Below, one piece after another: positions 1 through 10,613 of a stretch of DNA of 64,000 nt; position 1 is the first letter of the stretch; each line of letters starts with the position of its first letter. Under the pieces are notes generated by a model. The model saw only the letters and a list, made by a program, of their open reading frames with translations. It did no database searches and had not been told where the DNA came from. The translations under genes were made by a program, and so were the position numbers. Origin of the DNA: Maribacter huludaoensis. GTDB lineage: Bacteria; Bacteroidota; Bacteroidia; Flavobacteriales; Flavobacteriaceae. The DNA is taken from NCBI RefSeq assembly GCF_029350945.1, contig NZ_JARKMS010000002.1, positions 763,376 to 827,375 on the forward strand, written 5' to 3'.

Positions 1-1262
1 GTAGGTTCATTGTAAAAACTAGCTCCATAGTTACGCCCGCTTAACTGAAATCTTCTATAATTTCCGTTGGCGATATTACTATTTATAAGAGATCCAAATA
101 TGGTTGCGAACTTTTCCTGATTTTCTAATTTTGCCAGGTAATATGCCGTTTCGTAAGCGTGATAATTTGGGTTGTATTCACGATGACCGTCTCCAAATAA
201 TATAGTTTCCTTTTTGTTTGGATAAGTTAAGTAATACGGTTTGGGTAACGCTTCTAGAATTTGAGGATACTTTTGACCTAAATGTAAAGATGGATCATAC
301 TTGGTCAATAAGGTCATTAAATAGGTTAGAAAAGTATTTACCCCATTAGCATAGTTTATACTCTCTGGCCAGTCACCATTGTATTCTAGATAGTGATCAG
401 CAATCTTTTGCAAGGCATCTTGATGTTTAGTGTTTATTGTCAAAAAATAGGGGAGCAGTCTTTTACGTTCACCTTCATCATCCAATGCCAATATATTGCC
501 TACTAGGCTTGGTGATTCTAAAATAGGCCAATTACAGTTAATTATGCCACGCTCAAGAGCCAGTTTTACATAAGTACGAAACACTTTTTGACCATCCTCA
601 AAATTGTAGGTAACCATAGAAGTCTTACCTAGGTCATATACTTTGCCGTTATTTTTTAAATAATGATAAACAAAATCATAAATAATAGGTAATTGAGCAC
701 CAATTTCACGGGCTTCCCTTAAATGATCCTGTGTATATAACCATCCGGCATTATGGCTTGCTTCTGGTTGGGGCAGTGCTAATAATCCATTTGAGATATT
801 GTATAATACTGATCCGGCATATTCGGCATATTGTTCATCATCGGTTAAAAAATAGAGAACTCCGCAATCAATTGCTGTTTGCAAATAATGCATTATGGTA
901 TTTTGTTCTTCTCTTGCCCTACCATTAAAACTGGTATAAGTATGTAACGGCGGAAATTTCTTTGTTTTTATACCAGTGTAGTTCCATGGTAGCTTTTTTA
1001 TATAACTCTCTTTATCGCTTTGGTATGTGATAAGATCATTTTCTACCCTTTCAGTAAAATTTTTATAATAATCGCTAATCTCAGTATTGGTCTTGATCTT
1101 GTGAAGAATGGTTGGCTTGTCAGCTTCTTTAACCCAAATAGAAGGACGTTCGGTGACCTGAGAATATAGGGGTGTATAATAACATAAAAAAACAACTAGT
1201 ATCAGTTGCCCGATACGAGTTTGTTTTTCTATAAATAGGTTTATTATACTGCTTTTTTGCAT
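1..1262 (-). CDS. Heparinase II/III-like (alginate-lyase-like) secreted protein, partial (C-terminus beyond window)
   Basis: An open frame of 420 codons runs from an ATG to the window edge without a stop, so the C-terminal part is missing. An N-terminal hydrophobic stretch (about residues 18-34, ending in LYSQ) looks like a signal peptide. The rest is helix-rich, as in the (alpha/alpha)6-toroid N-terminal domain of the heparinase II/III superfamily. Short blocks match the 827-residue paralogue at 31.4-33.9 kb, for example IYDF followed by Y-LK, a WPES block, and a GDG/GDS segment near residue 370. The ATG lies two bases after the GH3 stop codon, so the gene is the last visible member of the GH78-lipoprotein-GH3 unit and is probably translationally coupled. 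A lyase or dehydratase acting on uronic-acid-containing oligosaccharides fits the setting. The catalytic C-terminal half cannot be inspected. Confidence 0.7.
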   Translation of the reverse strand, partial: MQKSSIINLFIEKQTRIGQLILVVFLCYYTPLYSQVTERPSIWVKEADKPTILHKIKTNTEISDYYKNFTERVENDLITYQSDKESYIKKLPWNYTGIKTKKFPPLHTYTSFNGRAREEQNTIMHYLQTAIDCGVLYFLTDDEQYAEYAGSVLYNISNGLLALPQPEASHNAGWLYTQDHLREAREIGAQLPIIYDFVYHYLKNNGKVYDLGKTSMVTYNFEDGQKVFRTYVKLALERGIINCNWPILESPSLVGNILALDDEGERKRLLPYFLTINTKHQDALQKIADHYLEYNGDWPESINYANGVNTFLTYLMTLLTKYDPSLHLGQKYPQILEALPKPYYLTYPNKKETILFGDGHREYNPNYHAYETAYYLAKLENQEKFATIFGSLINSNIANGNYRRFQLSGRNYGASFYNEP

Positions 1263-1264
1263 TC

Positions 1265-3529
1265 TTATTTTTCTAATCTAAACTTTGCCATTTTTACTTC
1301 TTTAGAAGAGGTGCCGATCATAATAGTATAATCACCTGTCTCCAATATCTTATCCATAGTTAAACCGGTAAATTTCAACATTCTTGGAGTTATGGTAAAA
1401 CTTACTTTCTTTGATTCACCTGGTGAGAGTTCTATTTTTTCAAAACCCTTCAATTCTTTATCCGGGCGGGTAACAGAACCAATATCATCTTTAAGATACA
1501 TTTGAACCACTTCTTTAGCTTTCATTTTGCCTATGTTGGTTACGGTTGTACTAACTATAAGTTCGGTATTGGGTGTAATCGTATCGTTAGAAATTTTGAG
1601 ATCGGCATACTCGAATTGGCTATAACTTAAACCATGGCCAAAAGGATATATAGGACCATCTTCAAGAAATAAATATCCTTTTTTATTATTTATTTCCTTC
1701 ATGCTGTAGTGAAAGGGAATTTGTCCAATGGATCTTGGTACGGTTACCGGAGATTTACCTGATGGTGAAACTTCGCCAAATATTATTTTAGCTAAGGAGG
1801 AATCGCCCAATTCGCTTAAATCCCATCCGTCTAAAATTGCATCTGCTTTATCAGCTATAGTATTTATAGAAAGAGTTCTTCTATGTTTTAGTACCACTAT
1901 TACGGGTTTGCCTAGTTCTTTTACTTTTTGAACTAGTTGATCTTGGGCCCCAACAGGATCAATGGTTGCGCGGTCTCCTAGCGCATTATTGAAAAAGGCT
2001 TCTTTTGAAGTAAATTCATCCCCTCCCAAAAACAGAATAGTTACATCTGCTTCTTTTGCCATGCCTACCATTTTATCAATGGTACTATCGCTAGTTTTTA
2101 ATAGTTGAGGTACGCCCTTATTTTGGTCAGTTAGGTCAAAACCTTTATCTGCAATGAAGTTTACATTGCTACCTGCTACAGACTCAAAAGCTGCTTTTGT
2201 ACTTTCGTTCAATAGAGGTCCAAGCAAGGCAATTTTTTTGGTGGTTTTTTTCAGTGGCAACGTGTTTGCTTCATTTTTTAGGAGTATTATGGATTCTAGA
2301 TCTGCTTCTTGCGCCAATGCCAATGAGGCTTGTGAGCGAACTTCTTTCTTAACCTTTTTTATATCCACATAAGGATTATCAAAAATACCTAAGATCATTT
2401 TAGTTCTAAGTACCCTTTTTACAGAACGATCGATCATTTTTTCGATGCTAGGGTCTTTTTTTACCATTTCTGGTAAGTATGCATACGAGTCTTCTGCGTA
2501 AAGGTCAATGTCTATGCCAGCTGTTAATCCCAATAATGCTGCTGCTTCAGGAGATTCTGCTACTTTCATAAAATAGTATAGACGAGCTATATCATTAGAG
2601 TCTGAAACCACATAGCCATCAAAACCCCATTGGTCTCTAAGTACTCCTGTAAGTAGTTCTGGATTACCATGACTTGCAATTCCGTTTAGATCTCCATGCG
2701 ATGCCATTATACCCAATGTTCTAGCTTCTTTTACCGCTGCTTCAAATGGAGGGTAGATTTCGTCTATTAATGTACGTGGAGATATTTCTATTGCCGCAAA
2801 ATTAGAACCGCCAAGAACTTGGCCATATCCGGCAAAGTGTTTTGCAACGGCACCAATGTGAGTTCCGTTTCCTAAACCTTCATAATTACCTTGTACACCT
2901 TTAATAGCGTTGACGACCATTTGTGTGGTCAAATAAGTGTCCTCACCAAATGCTTCGGACATTCTGCCAAAACGAGGATCTCTAACAATATCTGCCTCTG
3001 GTGAATGGCACATGTGCATACCTCTTAGTCTTGCCTCTTTTCCAACAACGTCCCAAACGCGGCGTACCAAATCTGGGTTAAATGATGCGGCCGAAGTAAT
3101 AGGTCTTCCAAATTTTGTACAGCCTTCTGCATCAACACCATTATATGATTCTGTGACAAACAATGCTGGTATGCCCCAACGATTACTTTCTATTATATAC
3201 TTTTGAAGTTCATTGTTTAGTTTTGCCGCAGCCAAAGGAGATATATGTTCTCCTGGATTTTTTATTCCCGCAATACCAAGCTTTAATTTTTCTATTACCC
3301 GTTCAGATAGCTCCATATTTCCTTTCTCATCTGATTTAACACCGATATTGGCATGAAAAATTCTCATTTGGGCTACTTTTTCTTCCAATGACATTCTTGG
3401 TAAAAGATCATTTACCCTTTCTTCAATAGAAAGAGATACATCTTTGTATGGCATTTTGTTTTTTTGTGCCGATATACCGATCGTTACTAGGAAAAGAAAA
3501 TATAAGATTTGATATTTCATTGGTTTCAT
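1265..3529 (-). CDS. Glycoside hydrolase family 3 (beta-glucosidase/beta-xylosidase type)
   Basis: The 754-residue protein has a signal peptide (residues 1-22, ending ISAQ) and the full GH3 layout: an N-terminal TIM barrel, an alpha/beta sandwich and a C-terminal fibronectin-III-like domain (from about residue 660). The barrel carries RDPRFGR (about 183-189) and KHFAGYG (about 230-236). The likely nucleophile is Asp310 in VSDSND. GH3 enzymes release single beta-linked sugars from the non-reducing end in the periplasm. In an ulvan-type locus the target could be xylose or glucose, but specificity cannot be read here. It follows a small lipoprotein gene (49-bp gap) and is followed within two bases by the heparinase-like gene. 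A second in-frame ATG three codons downstream is an equally good start. Confidence 0.93.
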   Translation of the reverse strand: MKPMKYQILYFLFLVTIGISAQKNKMPYKDVSLSIEERVNDLLPRMSLEEKVAQMRIFHANIGVKSDEKGNMELSERVIEKLKLGIAGIKNPGEHISPLAAAKLNNELQKYIIESNRWGIPALFVTESYNGVDAEGCTKFGRPITSAASFNPDLVRRVWDVVGKEARLRGMHMCHSPEADIVRDPRFGRMSEAFGEDTYLTTQMVVNAIKGVQGNYEGLGNGTHIGAVAKHFAGYGQVLGGSNFAAIEISPRTLIDEIYPPFEAAVKEARTLGIMASHGDLNGIASHGNPELLTGVLRDQWGFDGYVVSDSNDIARLYYFMKVAESPEAAALLGLTAGIDIDLYAEDSYAYLPEMVKKDPSIEKMIDRSVKRVLRTKMILGIFDNPYVDIKKVKKEVRSQASLALAQEADLESIILLKNEANTLPLKKTTKKIALLGPLLNESTKAAFESVAGSNVNFIADKGFDLTDQNKGVPQLLKTSDSTIDKMVGMAKEADVTILFLGGDEFTSKEAFFNNALGDRATIDPVGAQDQLVQKVKELGKPVIVVLKHRRTLSINTIADKADAILDGWDLSELGDSSLAKIIFGEVSPSGKSPVTVPRSIGQIPFHYSMKEINNKKGYLFLEDGPIYPFGHGLSYSQFEYADLKISNDTITPNTELIVSTTVTNIGKMKAKEVVQMYLKDDIGSVTRPDKELKGFEKIELSPGESKKVSFTITPRMLKFTGLTMDKILETGDYTIMIGTSSKEVKMAKFRLEK

Positions 3530-3578
3530 TACTGTTGATTTCTATTAACTAAATTACTTTAAGGTGTTATGCAATTTC

Positions 3579-4352
3579 TTATGGTTGTACAATGGTACTT
3601 CTGTCTGCATTTTGTGCTTCTGTCAATGTTTTTCCTTCTATGAATAAAACAAAACGGTCTAAAGCATGGAATTTAGAACGACCGGAAACTTCCATAGTGT
3701 ATAGGCCCGGATTATCGAATTTTACGAAAATATTGTGTGGGTCATTATCACTGGTATTGGAGCGCCATAACCATTCGCCTATACGGTTCATATAAATTTT
3801 TAGCCAACCGTTTGAGCTGCTGCCCTCAACAACTGGTGTTTTCTCAACTCCTTTAGGGTATACTATACTACTTTCGCGTTGTCCAAAAAAGTCAGTGGCA
3901 TCTGGAAAGCGAAGCCAAGAATCATTTCCTTCAGATTGAACATCGCCCTCAGATATTCTTGAACGCCAAACGAACTGATAGGTTCCTGGTGTTGCAATAT
4001 TCAATTTGTAGACCAAAGTGCCTATGCCTGGCGTATTAAAATTATCCTCTTTAATCCAGCGTAAATAGCCGTTACCTTCAAAATCATCTAATGTATTTCC
4101 GCGTTCCCATTGCAAATCTCCCTCAGCTGATTCAAATTCAACGCTAATAATTCCATTATTTTCCGTATAGCTAATGACGTTTGCATTGGTGTTAGGTGTG
4201 CTAGGGTCACTCATATCACCTTCTTCTGTATTAACATTATCCTCTGTTATTTGTTCCATAGGTTCATCTGTAATAGCATCTGAACTACAAGAGAAATTTA
4301 ATGTCAAAAAACCGGATAGCAACATTGTTCTAATAAAGGAGGTCTTTATCAT
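3579..4352 (-). CDS. Surface or periplasmic lipoprotein, carbohydrate-binding-like beta-sandwich
   Basis: The 257-residue protein starts with a lipoprotein signal (hydrophobic stretch, then FSCSS with the lipidated Cys near residue 22) and an Asp/Glu-rich linker. Residues 60-240 look like an all-beta domain with blocks such as GTYQFVWRSR, WLRFPD and LYTMEVSGRS. A similar arrangement (GRYYVWVRAYS, a Trp-rich loop, then a KFDKFIL strand) occurs in the N-terminal part of the DUF1593-like protein at 34.9-36.9 kb, so the two probably share a sugar-binding module. No catalytic motif is visible. The ATG overlaps the GH78 stop as ATGA, implying translational coupling. I do not recognise a named family. 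A glycan-binding accessory protein is the best guess. Confidence 0.75.
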   Translation of the reverse strand: MIKTSFIRTMLLSGFLTLNFSCSSDAITDEPMEQITEDNVNTEEGDMSDPSTPNTNANVISYTENNGIISVEFESAEGDLQWERGNTLDDFEGNGYLRWIKEDNFNTPGIGTLVYKLNIATPGTYQFVWRSRISEGDVQSEGNDSWLRFPDATDFFGQRESSIVYPKGVEKTPVVEGSSSNGWLKIYMNRIGEWLWRSNTSDNDPHNIFVKFDNPGLYTMEVSGRSKFHALDRFVLFIEGKTLTEAQNADRSTIVQP

Positions 4353-7195
4353 TTCTTGTAGCTTATTTTATAAGTTCCAGAGCCTAATCTAACCTCATTA
4401 TTACTTATTGGTTCTTGTTGAAAAGTTTGCCAATCCGTACCATTGATCTTTAAACTGTTCTTCTCATTTTCGTTTAATGGTAAAAGTGCGGTGGTATTGA
4501 ATGGAACAGTTAATTCCATTTTAAAAATAGTATCATCTAAAGACCATTTAGAATCAATATTTCCATAGGGTGTAGGTACAGATACTTCTGCATAGTTTAC
4601 TTGCTTTGGAAATTTTGGGTCTACAATGAATTCTTTATATCCCGGTTTGGACTTTGATGATTTTATACCTCCTAAAGATTCGTAAAAGTATGCCGCAAAA
4701 CCACTGTGCATTGGGTGATTCAAGGAATTTGTAGGTCCTTCCATTTTCTCCCATTCAAATTGACGCTCCGGCCATGTTGTAAAGCCGGAATTCATAACAT
4801 AGGTTTGACTAGGAAATTCTGGTGTTGTTAATATTTCATGGGCTAAGTTTTCTTTACCGTACTTGGTCAAAACAGTATAGATATATCTGTTACCATGAAT
4901 GCCTGTGGCATGGTGACCGCCCTTTACCTCGGTAATGTTATATGCTAAGCCGTTAACCACTTTATGTATATCGTTTTCTGGTACCATACCAAACTGCAAA
5001 GCTTGTACGGTTGCGGTCTGACTTTGATACCATTTATGCTCAGTGTTTGGAATATTTTTAAGATATGCCTTGTTGAACGCATTTTTTAAAGAATCTTTTT
5101 CTTCTTTCATCTGTGCTGCAAAAGCTGCATCATCGTTCATTTTAGCAAAAGTTTCCATAATTCCCAATACATCATAAAAATAAGCGTTAGCGGATATAAT
5201 GGAGTCGGTTTCCATGGCGCTCGGATTTAACCTTCTGTCCCATAACGGCGGACACCAATCGCCCATACCGTCTTGCATAATTCCGTTTTCGCCTTTGAAC
5301 GAGAGATAGAAGTTAGTTAACTCTTTCATCTCCTCGTAATATTCCTTAACTATGGTTTCATCTCCATAATACCTATAACTGTACCATGGTAAGTACATGG
5401 TGGCAACGCCCCAATCAATCTTAGCATAGGTAGATGTGCGCTTACCGGGAGCTATCATAGTAGGTACTTGGAATTTGATGTCCGGATCATTGTGCCCTTT
5501 TGTTGGTCGCATTTGGGTACGTATATCTTCCATATACTTTTGGTAGAAATCATACATATCATAATTATAAAGTGCATATTCTGCAAAAGCATGGGAATCT
5601 CCTAGCCAACCACATTTTTCTCTATGTGGACAATCTTCTGGTATACCATGTAAATTATCTACAATGGTCCATTTGCTTACCTCATGCATTTTATTATATA
5701 GCTCTTCTGATGAGGTGAAACTTCCAGTTTCATTTATATCCGTAGCGACCAAAACAGCTTTTATCATATTTGCATCTGGTTCTTTTGAAACGCCTGTAAT
5801 TTTTGCATATCTAAAACCATGGTAGCTGAATTTTGGCTCCCAAGATTCAGGTTCACTACTTTTACAGATATATTCATAAATCTGCGGCATACCATTGGCA
5901 CCACCACCGGTAGCACCTTGGAAAATGTCTGATTTATCTGTTTTAAGAGCTTCGGTGGTAGTAATCTGTATTAATTGTCCGTCTTTTTCCTTAACATTAA
6001 TTTTGACCCAACCCGCTATATTTTGCCCAAAATCTACAATCCACTCTCCATCTACACTTTTAAAAACTTTTCTAGGTTCTAATTCTTTAAGTTTTTTAAT
6101 GGCAGGTATTTGCTGTGCACTGACTTTTTTAATTTTTGGGTTGGCTACTTTTGGGTGGTTCCAATCTTTATCGTTATACCCTACCGTGTTCCAACCATTT
6201 ATTTCGTACCTGGCATCATAGGTGTCTCCACCATAAATGTTGTTGAATACAATTGGTCCTGTAGATTCTTTCCAAGTATCATCGGTATAAAAGTCATCTT
6301 CTTGACCATCTGTATAGGTTACCTTTATTAAAAGCCTAACTGCAGGTGGACCATATGATAAGTCTTTTTCAGATTCGGGGTCATTTTTCCAAGAGATGTT
6401 TTGACCATAAAATCCGTTTCCTAAAATAATACCTAAGGCGTTGGTACCTGGTTCTAGAATTTCTGTAAGGTCGTAATCTACATAATATGCTTGCTTGTCA
6501 TAATTAGAGGGTGCAGGGTCCAAGACATGATCTCCAACTTTATTTCCATTCAAGTATAGTTCATAATAACCTAAGCCGCAGATATACGCTTTAGCACTTT
6601 TTATCTCTTTTGTTACATCAATTTCGTTTCTAAAATAACTGGCAGCGAAACCTTTTACGGCAGTAGGTTTATCCATTTTACCGGTTTTATAATCTCGGTA
6701 CTGGTATGGCGATCTTCTTTTGTCTTCGTTTAATGTTATCCACGCAGAAGAACCCCAATCTATTTCGGTTTCAACACCAGTTTCAAATTTTTGTATTTCA
6801 GACCAATTGGATTCTTGTTCATTTTCATCCCATATTTTAACCTTCCAGTAATAGGTTTGCATAGGTTTTAAAGGCTCACCAGTATAGGTGATAAAAGTTG
6901 ATTTAGCCGAAGCTGTTTTGTTAGTGTTCCAAATATCTGCTTTGTCTTTATTTAATAAGTTTTTTTTACTTGCAACTAGAAGGTGGTATGCAGATTGCGA
7001 TTTGTTAAACCCTTCTGAAGTTACAACCCATGAAAAAACAGGTGTACTTTTTTTTCTGTTTTGTAAATTATTAGCAGTTAGTTTATTAAAAGATAAGCTT
7101 AATGTTTCAGTAGTTTGATTACATGAACTCAACAATAAATAAATCAATATGAAGCCAAGTTTTTTTAATAGATAAAATATTTTTGACAATTCCAT
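4349..7195 (-). CDS. GH78 alpha-L-rhamnosidase, lipoprotein
   Basis: The 948-residue protein begins with a lipoprotein signal (LLSSC, Cys25). The family's multidomain order follows: a fibronectin-like N-terminus (to about 140), beta-sandwich rhamnose-binding domains (about 150-400), an (alpha/alpha)6 catalytic domain and a C-terminal beta domain (from about 850). The catalytic signature is DCPHREKCGWLGD at 521-533. By alignment to characterised GH78 enzymes Glu526 is the general acid, with Asp521 and Asp533 as conserved ligands. GH78 enzymes remove terminal alpha-L-rhamnose by inversion. The gene opens a unit with the lipoprotein and GH3 genes and has the PUL operator and a TACATTGC -7 box in its promoter. 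Lipidation suggests anchoring facing the periplasm or the surface. Confidence 0.95.
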   Translation of the reverse strand: MELSKIFYLLKKLGFILIYLLLSSCNQTTETLSLSFNKLTANNLQNRKKSTPVFSWVVTSEGFNKSQSAYHLLVASKKNLLNKDKADIWNTNKTASAKSTFITYTGEPLKPMQTYYWKVKIWDENEQESNWSEIQKFETGVETEIDWGSSAWITLNEDKRRSPYQYRDYKTGKMDKPTAVKGFAASYFRNEIDVTKEIKSAKAYICGLGYYELYLNGNKVGDHVLDPAPSNYDKQAYYVDYDLTEILEPGTNALGIILGNGFYGQNISWKNDPESEKDLSYGPPAVRLLIKVTYTDGQEDDFYTDDTWKESTGPIVFNNIYGGDTYDARYEINGWNTVGYNDKDWNHPKVANPKIKKVSAQQIPAIKKLKELEPRKVFKSVDGEWIVDFGQNIAGWVKINVKEKDGQLIQITTTEALKTDKSDIFQGATGGGANGMPQIYEYICKSSEPESWEPKFSYHGFRYAKITGVSKEPDANMIKAVLVATDINETGSFTSSEELYNKMHEVSKWTIVDNLHGIPEDCPHREKCGWLGDSHAFAEYALYNYDMYDFYQKYMEDIRTQMRPTKGHNDPDIKFQVPTMIAPGKRTSTYAKIDWGVATMYLPWYSYRYYGDETIVKEYYEEMKELTNFYLSFKGENGIMQDGMGDWCPPLWDRRLNPSAMETDSIISANAYFYDVLGIMETFAKMNDDAAFAAQMKEEKDSLKNAFNKAYLKNIPNTEHKWYQSQTATVQALQFGMVPENDIHKVVNGLAYNITEVKGGHHATGIHGNRYIYTVLTKYGKENLAHEILTTPEFPSQTYVMNSGFTTWPERQFEWEKMEGPTNSLNHPMHSGFAAYFYESLGGIKSSKSKPGYKEFIVDPKFPKQVNYAEVSVPTPYGNIDSKWSLDDTIFKMELTVPFNTTALLPLNENEKNSLKINGTDWQTFQQEPISNNEVRLGSGTYKISYKK

Positions 7196-7237
7196 AATTA
7201 ATATATGCTAGTTCTTGTTTATTAGATAGTAATTATG

Positions 7238-7283
7238 GCAATGTACTTTTTTTGTACTGTTAGGGTATCCTGTACTATATGGT
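7238..7283 (-). promoter_or_regulatory. PUL operator and -7 box for the GH78 unit
   Basis: The operator copy at 7266-7283 reads CCATATAGTACAGGATA in gene orientation (degenerate in its upstream half). A 20-bp spacer leads to the -7 box TACATTGC (7245-7238), 42 bases before the ATG. TAnnTTTG is the known Bacteroidota -7 consensus. The role of the upstream element as an activator site is inferred from its repetition. Confidence 0.7.
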
Positions 7284-7485
7284 TAAATTGTAGGTGAGCT
7301 CAATAAATTAATTTTTTACATCTAGATTCCTAGCAAAGTATAAATGTGAATAAAACTATTGGTATTTTGAATCAAAATTGGTCTAAGTGATGTAGAGTTT
7401 AAAAAAAGCGTTTTGTTGAGAAATGTTTTGTTTGTTAGTTAAAAATTATGATAATTAATAAATAGGTTGTTGTTTTTTTACGACA

Positions 7486-7531
7486 TCAGTACAGTGCAGG
7501 ATGCTTTTAAGAAAACATTAAGATAATTTTC
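7486..7531 (+). promoter_or_regulatory. PUL operator and -7 box for the PL28-like gene
   Basis: TCAGTACAGTGCAGGATG (7486-7503) matches the consensus at 17 of 18 positions. After exactly 20 bp comes TAATTTTC (7524-7531), a TAnnTTTG-type -7 box, 16 bases before the ATG. Confidence 0.8.
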
Positions 7532-7547
7532 GTGAAAACCTCACATT

Positions 7548-10500
7548 ATGAAAAAAATTACTCTTAATTCATTATTAATTTACTGTTTTACGCTTATTAC
7601 ACTTGTAGTTACAGCACAAAACGCACCACCCTCAGATGGGATTTTTAAATTACAAAATGTTGCTACAGGGAAATTCTTAACAGATGCTGGTTCAAGCACA
7701 TCTCCAGTTACCATATCAGATTCAGGTGACGAACCAAGTACACATTTTACGTTTGTAGAAAGTGGGTCATATTATAATATTGATAGTGAAATTTCAGGAA
7801 TTTTACGTGCGCCAGGCGCCGGTGGACCGGGAGGTCCTTATGTAGTTGTAAGCACGTTAAAGAATCCGCCAGCAGCGGATTCCGATAAAACGTGGACACT
7901 AAAGTATAGTGCAGCTACTGACAGTTATAGATTTGAATCTAGAACCGCTGGTAGATATTTGTATCAAAATGAAGATGGAACCGTAACTCATTCTATAGTC
8001 GATGCTACTGATGATCGTAGTAATTGGAAACTTATTCCTGTTGTGGAAATTCCTGTTGTACAAATTCCCGTGGGTACAACTCTTCTGTTTCAAAATGTAG
8101 AGACAGAAGAGTACTTATCCACTGCATCAGTGAGCAATCAGCCCGTAACCATGTCTGCTTCAGGAGAATCCGATAATACACATTGGACACTTGTAGAAAG
8201 TGGAGACTATTATAATATTGATAGTAAAAGTGAATCTAATGCTACTGGAATACTACGTGCACCAGGTGCTGGTGGTTCAGCAGGTCCTTATGTAGTTTTA
8301 GGAACCTTAAAAGCCCCGCCTGCGACCGATAACGATAAAACTTGGACAGTAGAATATAATGGTTCCACTGACACCTATAGATTTGGCTCAAGAACCTCAG
8401 GTAGATATTTATATCAAAATGAAGATGGAACGGTAACACATACTACAGTTTCAGACACCGATAATAGAAGCAATTGGAAACTTATACCTTTTGTGGAAAC
8501 GCCAGAAGGGGCAGCTCCTGATGAAGATACGAATCCTGATTTATCCTGTTCAGGTGAATTTGACAATAACAATACTAGAAATTTTGATATTCCAAACCCT
8601 GAAAATGTAGGAACTATAGATGACAGAACGTGTTATTCAGATTACAGTGAAGTTTCTGTCAATGGCAAAACATGGGGCGTATATAATATTACCGATGGAT
8701 CTAATCATATTGATGCGCCTAATACTTTACAACCCAGAATGGAGCGTTCTTTAAACAGATCTCAAGAAACTGGTGTTGGAAGTTTTGCAAGGTTCAAAGG
8801 AATTGTAAGAATACTAGAAGTAGGTGATGCTGGTTCTTTTAACCAAGACGGGAGTTACTTAATACAAGCCAAAGGTAAACATACAGGTGGCGGAGGCTCA
8901 GCAGACCCTGCAATCTGTTTGTATTTGGCAAAGCCCGTTTATGGTACGGGTGAAGATGCAGATAAGCAAATAGCCTTTGATATTTATGCAGAACGTATTT
9001 TAGAACGAGGAGGATCAGGTAGCGGTAGAGAAGTTGTATTCTTAAAACAAGTAGCTAAGAATGCGGAAATTGATTTTGAATTAGAGATTGGGTTTAGAGC
9101 TGATCCAAACGATGCTTCAAAAAAAATACATTATTGCGATGCGGTTATTGGTGGCGAAGCCTTTAAATGGAATATTCCTGACCCAGAAAGAGGACTGCAA
9201 TCTGGTATTAGATATGGTGCCTATCGTGTAAAAGGTGGACGAGCTCAAATAAGGTGGGCAGAAACTACCTATGAAAAAGCAGAAGTAGTAGATGAAAACC
9301 CCACTGGTCCTGAACTGACAACTGATGTTGTGGTATTAAGAAATGTAGAAACGGGAGAATTCTTAACCACTGGAGCAGCAAGTGCTCAACCCGTTACCAT
9401 GTCAGTTTCAGGTGGAGCGGAAAATACAAAATGGACGTTTGTCAAAAATGGAGCTTTTTACAATATAGATAGTGAAAGCGAAACTGGAGGAACCGGAATT
9501 TTAAGAGCACCTGGTGCTGGTGGTCCTGGAGGACCTTATGTAGTTGTAAGTACTACAAAAGCCCCACCAGCAGGTGATACCGATAAAACCTGGATTATAT
9601 ATTATGACGAAACTAAAGATACATATCGATTTGAATCTAGAACGTCTGGCAGATATCTATATCAAAATGAAGATGGAACGGTAACACATAGTAAAGTACC
9701 TGCAACAGATAATAGAAGTGTATGGGAAGCTATACCACCAGGAGAACCTTTACTATTAGAATTAGTTTCCACAAATGTTAGCTGCGCCGGAGCAGATGAT
9801 GGTACGGTCAGTGTTTCGGTTACTGGAGGAATAGCACCATATAATTATTTATGGAGTTCTGGTGAAACAACGGAAACCTTAAACAATCTTGCAGCAGACA
9901 CCTATTCCGTATCGGTTACTGATGCTTTAAATGCTACCATAACGGCAAGTACAGAAATAACCGCACCTAGTAATATCGTCGTGACGGTATCAGATAATGC
10001 AGTATTGTACGCAGGATATGATGGAGCAGAACAATGTGCTACCATTGGAATAACAACCGTTACAGGTGGAGAAGGGCCATATAATTTTGCATGGAGTACG
10101 GGGAAAACAACTGAAATGATTGATGTTTGCCCAGATAGTACACAAACCTATACGGTAATTGTAACAGACGCTAATGGCTGCGAAGCAACCGCGGAAATTA
10201 CGGTTGAAGTAATTGATGTAAGTTGTGGAACAGATAACAACCCAAAGATACTTATTTGCCATAAGGGTAAAACAATTTGCGTTGCACAAACGGCAGTAAA
10301 AGCACATTTAGAACATGGGGATACACTGGGAGCATGCACTGGAGATTCAAATAATGCAGAATTGAGTATACGTACTTATCCAAACCCATTTACGACTTCT
10401 ATAAAAGCCATCATTGATACCAAAAAAAATAGTACGGTTAAATTACTTCTGTTAGACAATAGCGGTAATAGCATTGCTGAAAAAACACAGCGCATTAAGA

Positions 10501-10613
10501 AAGGTATCGAAACAATTGAGTTATCAATAAATACCTTGCCAATAGGTACCTATTATTTGCAGGTTTATATAAACAATGAACTTTATAGTTCGGAAATTTT
10601 TATTAAAAATTAA
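7548..10613 (+). CDS. Secreted multimodular polysaccharide lyase, PL28-like (probable ulvan lyase), T9SS cargo
   Basis: The 1021-residue protein has a signal peptide (1-23, ending TAQ). A roughly 135-residue module occurs three times (about 30-165, 177-315 and 590-732). Shared blocks include [29 protein letters not shown] and NW/VWKLIP. Its shape suggests a beta-trefoil-like glycan-binding domain. Between copies 2 and 3 lies a domain (about 333-580) with FARFKG, IQAKGKH and IRYGAYR-KGG-AQIRW blocks, resembling beta-jelly-roll lyases. I read it as PL28-like; the exact family needs a profile search. Two SprB-like repeats (about 738-890), a Cys pair region ([12 protein letters not shown]) and a C-terminal T9SS type-A sorting domain (YPNPF to the end) complete it. 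It would act outside the cell, making the first cuts. It has its own operator and a terminator downstream. Confidence 0.8.
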   Translation: MKKITLNSLLIYCFTLITLVVTAQNAPPSDGIFKLQNVATGKFLTDAGSSTSPVTISDSGDEPSTHFTFVESGSYYNIDSEISGILRAPGAGGPGGPYVVVSTLKNPPAADSDKTWTLKYSAATDSYRFESRTAGRYLYQNEDGTVTHSIVDATDDRSNWKLIPVVEIPVVQIPVGTTLLFQNVETEEYLSTASVSNQPVTMSASGESDNTHWTLVESGDYYNIDSKSESNATGILRAPGAGGSAGPYVVLGTLKAPPATDNDKTWTVEYNGSTDTYRFGSRTSGRYLYQNEDGTVTHTTVSDTDNRSNWKLIPFVETPEGAAPDEDTNPDLSCSGEFDNNNTRNFDIPNPENVGTIDDRTCYSDYSEVSVNGKTWGVYNITDGSNHIDAPNTLQPRMERSLNRSQETGVGSFARFKGIVRILEVGDAGSFNQDGSYLIQAKGKHTGGGGSADPAICLYLAKPVYGTGEDADKQIAFDIYAERILERGGSGSGREVVFLKQVAKNAEIDFELEIGFRADPNDASKKIHYCDAVIGGEAFKWNIPDPERGLQSGIRYGAYRVKGGRAQIRWAETTYEKAEVVDENPTGPELTTDVVVLRNVETGEFLTTGAASAQPVTMSVSGGAENTKWTFVKNGAFYNIDSESETGGTGILRAPGAGGPGGPYVVVSTTKAPPAGDTDKTWIIYYDETKDTYRFESRTSGRYLYQNEDGTVTHSKVPATDNRSVWEAIPPGEPLLLELVSTNVSCAGADDGTVSVSVTGGIAPYNYLWSSGETTETLNNLAADTYSVSVTDALNATITASTEITAPSNIVVTVSDNAVLYAGYDGAEQCATIGITTVTGGEGPYNFAWSTGKTTEMIDVCPDSTQTYTVIVTDANGCEATAEITVEVIDVSCGTDNNPKILICHKGKTICVAQTAVKAHLEHGDTLGACTGDSNNAELSIRTYPNPFTTSIKAIIDTKKNSTVKLLLLDNSGNSIAEKTQRIKKGIETIELSINTLPIGTYYLQVYINNELYSSEIFIKN

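Larger units (their letters stand above)
7196..7547. other. Divergent intergenic region with two PUL operators
   Basis: This 352-bp gap between two divergently transcribed genes holds no credible ORF. Each end carries one copy of the operator/-7 arrangement, pointing outwards (listed separately). Between the -7 box and operator of the GH78 side there is a further partial repeat (TGTACTGT at 7253-7260). The middle (about 7284-7485) is AT-rich and shows nothing else I can support. Confidence 0.7.

Noticed and set aside
2640..2665. Operator-like string (CTCCTGTAAGTAG) inside the GH3 gene
   Set aside because: It lies within coding sequence, has only the CCTGTA core, and has no -7 box at 20 bp.
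7635..9740. Long direct repeats that could suggest a repeat array or CRISPR
   Set aside because: The repeats are in frame and encode three copies of one protein module; there are no spacers or palindromic short repeats.
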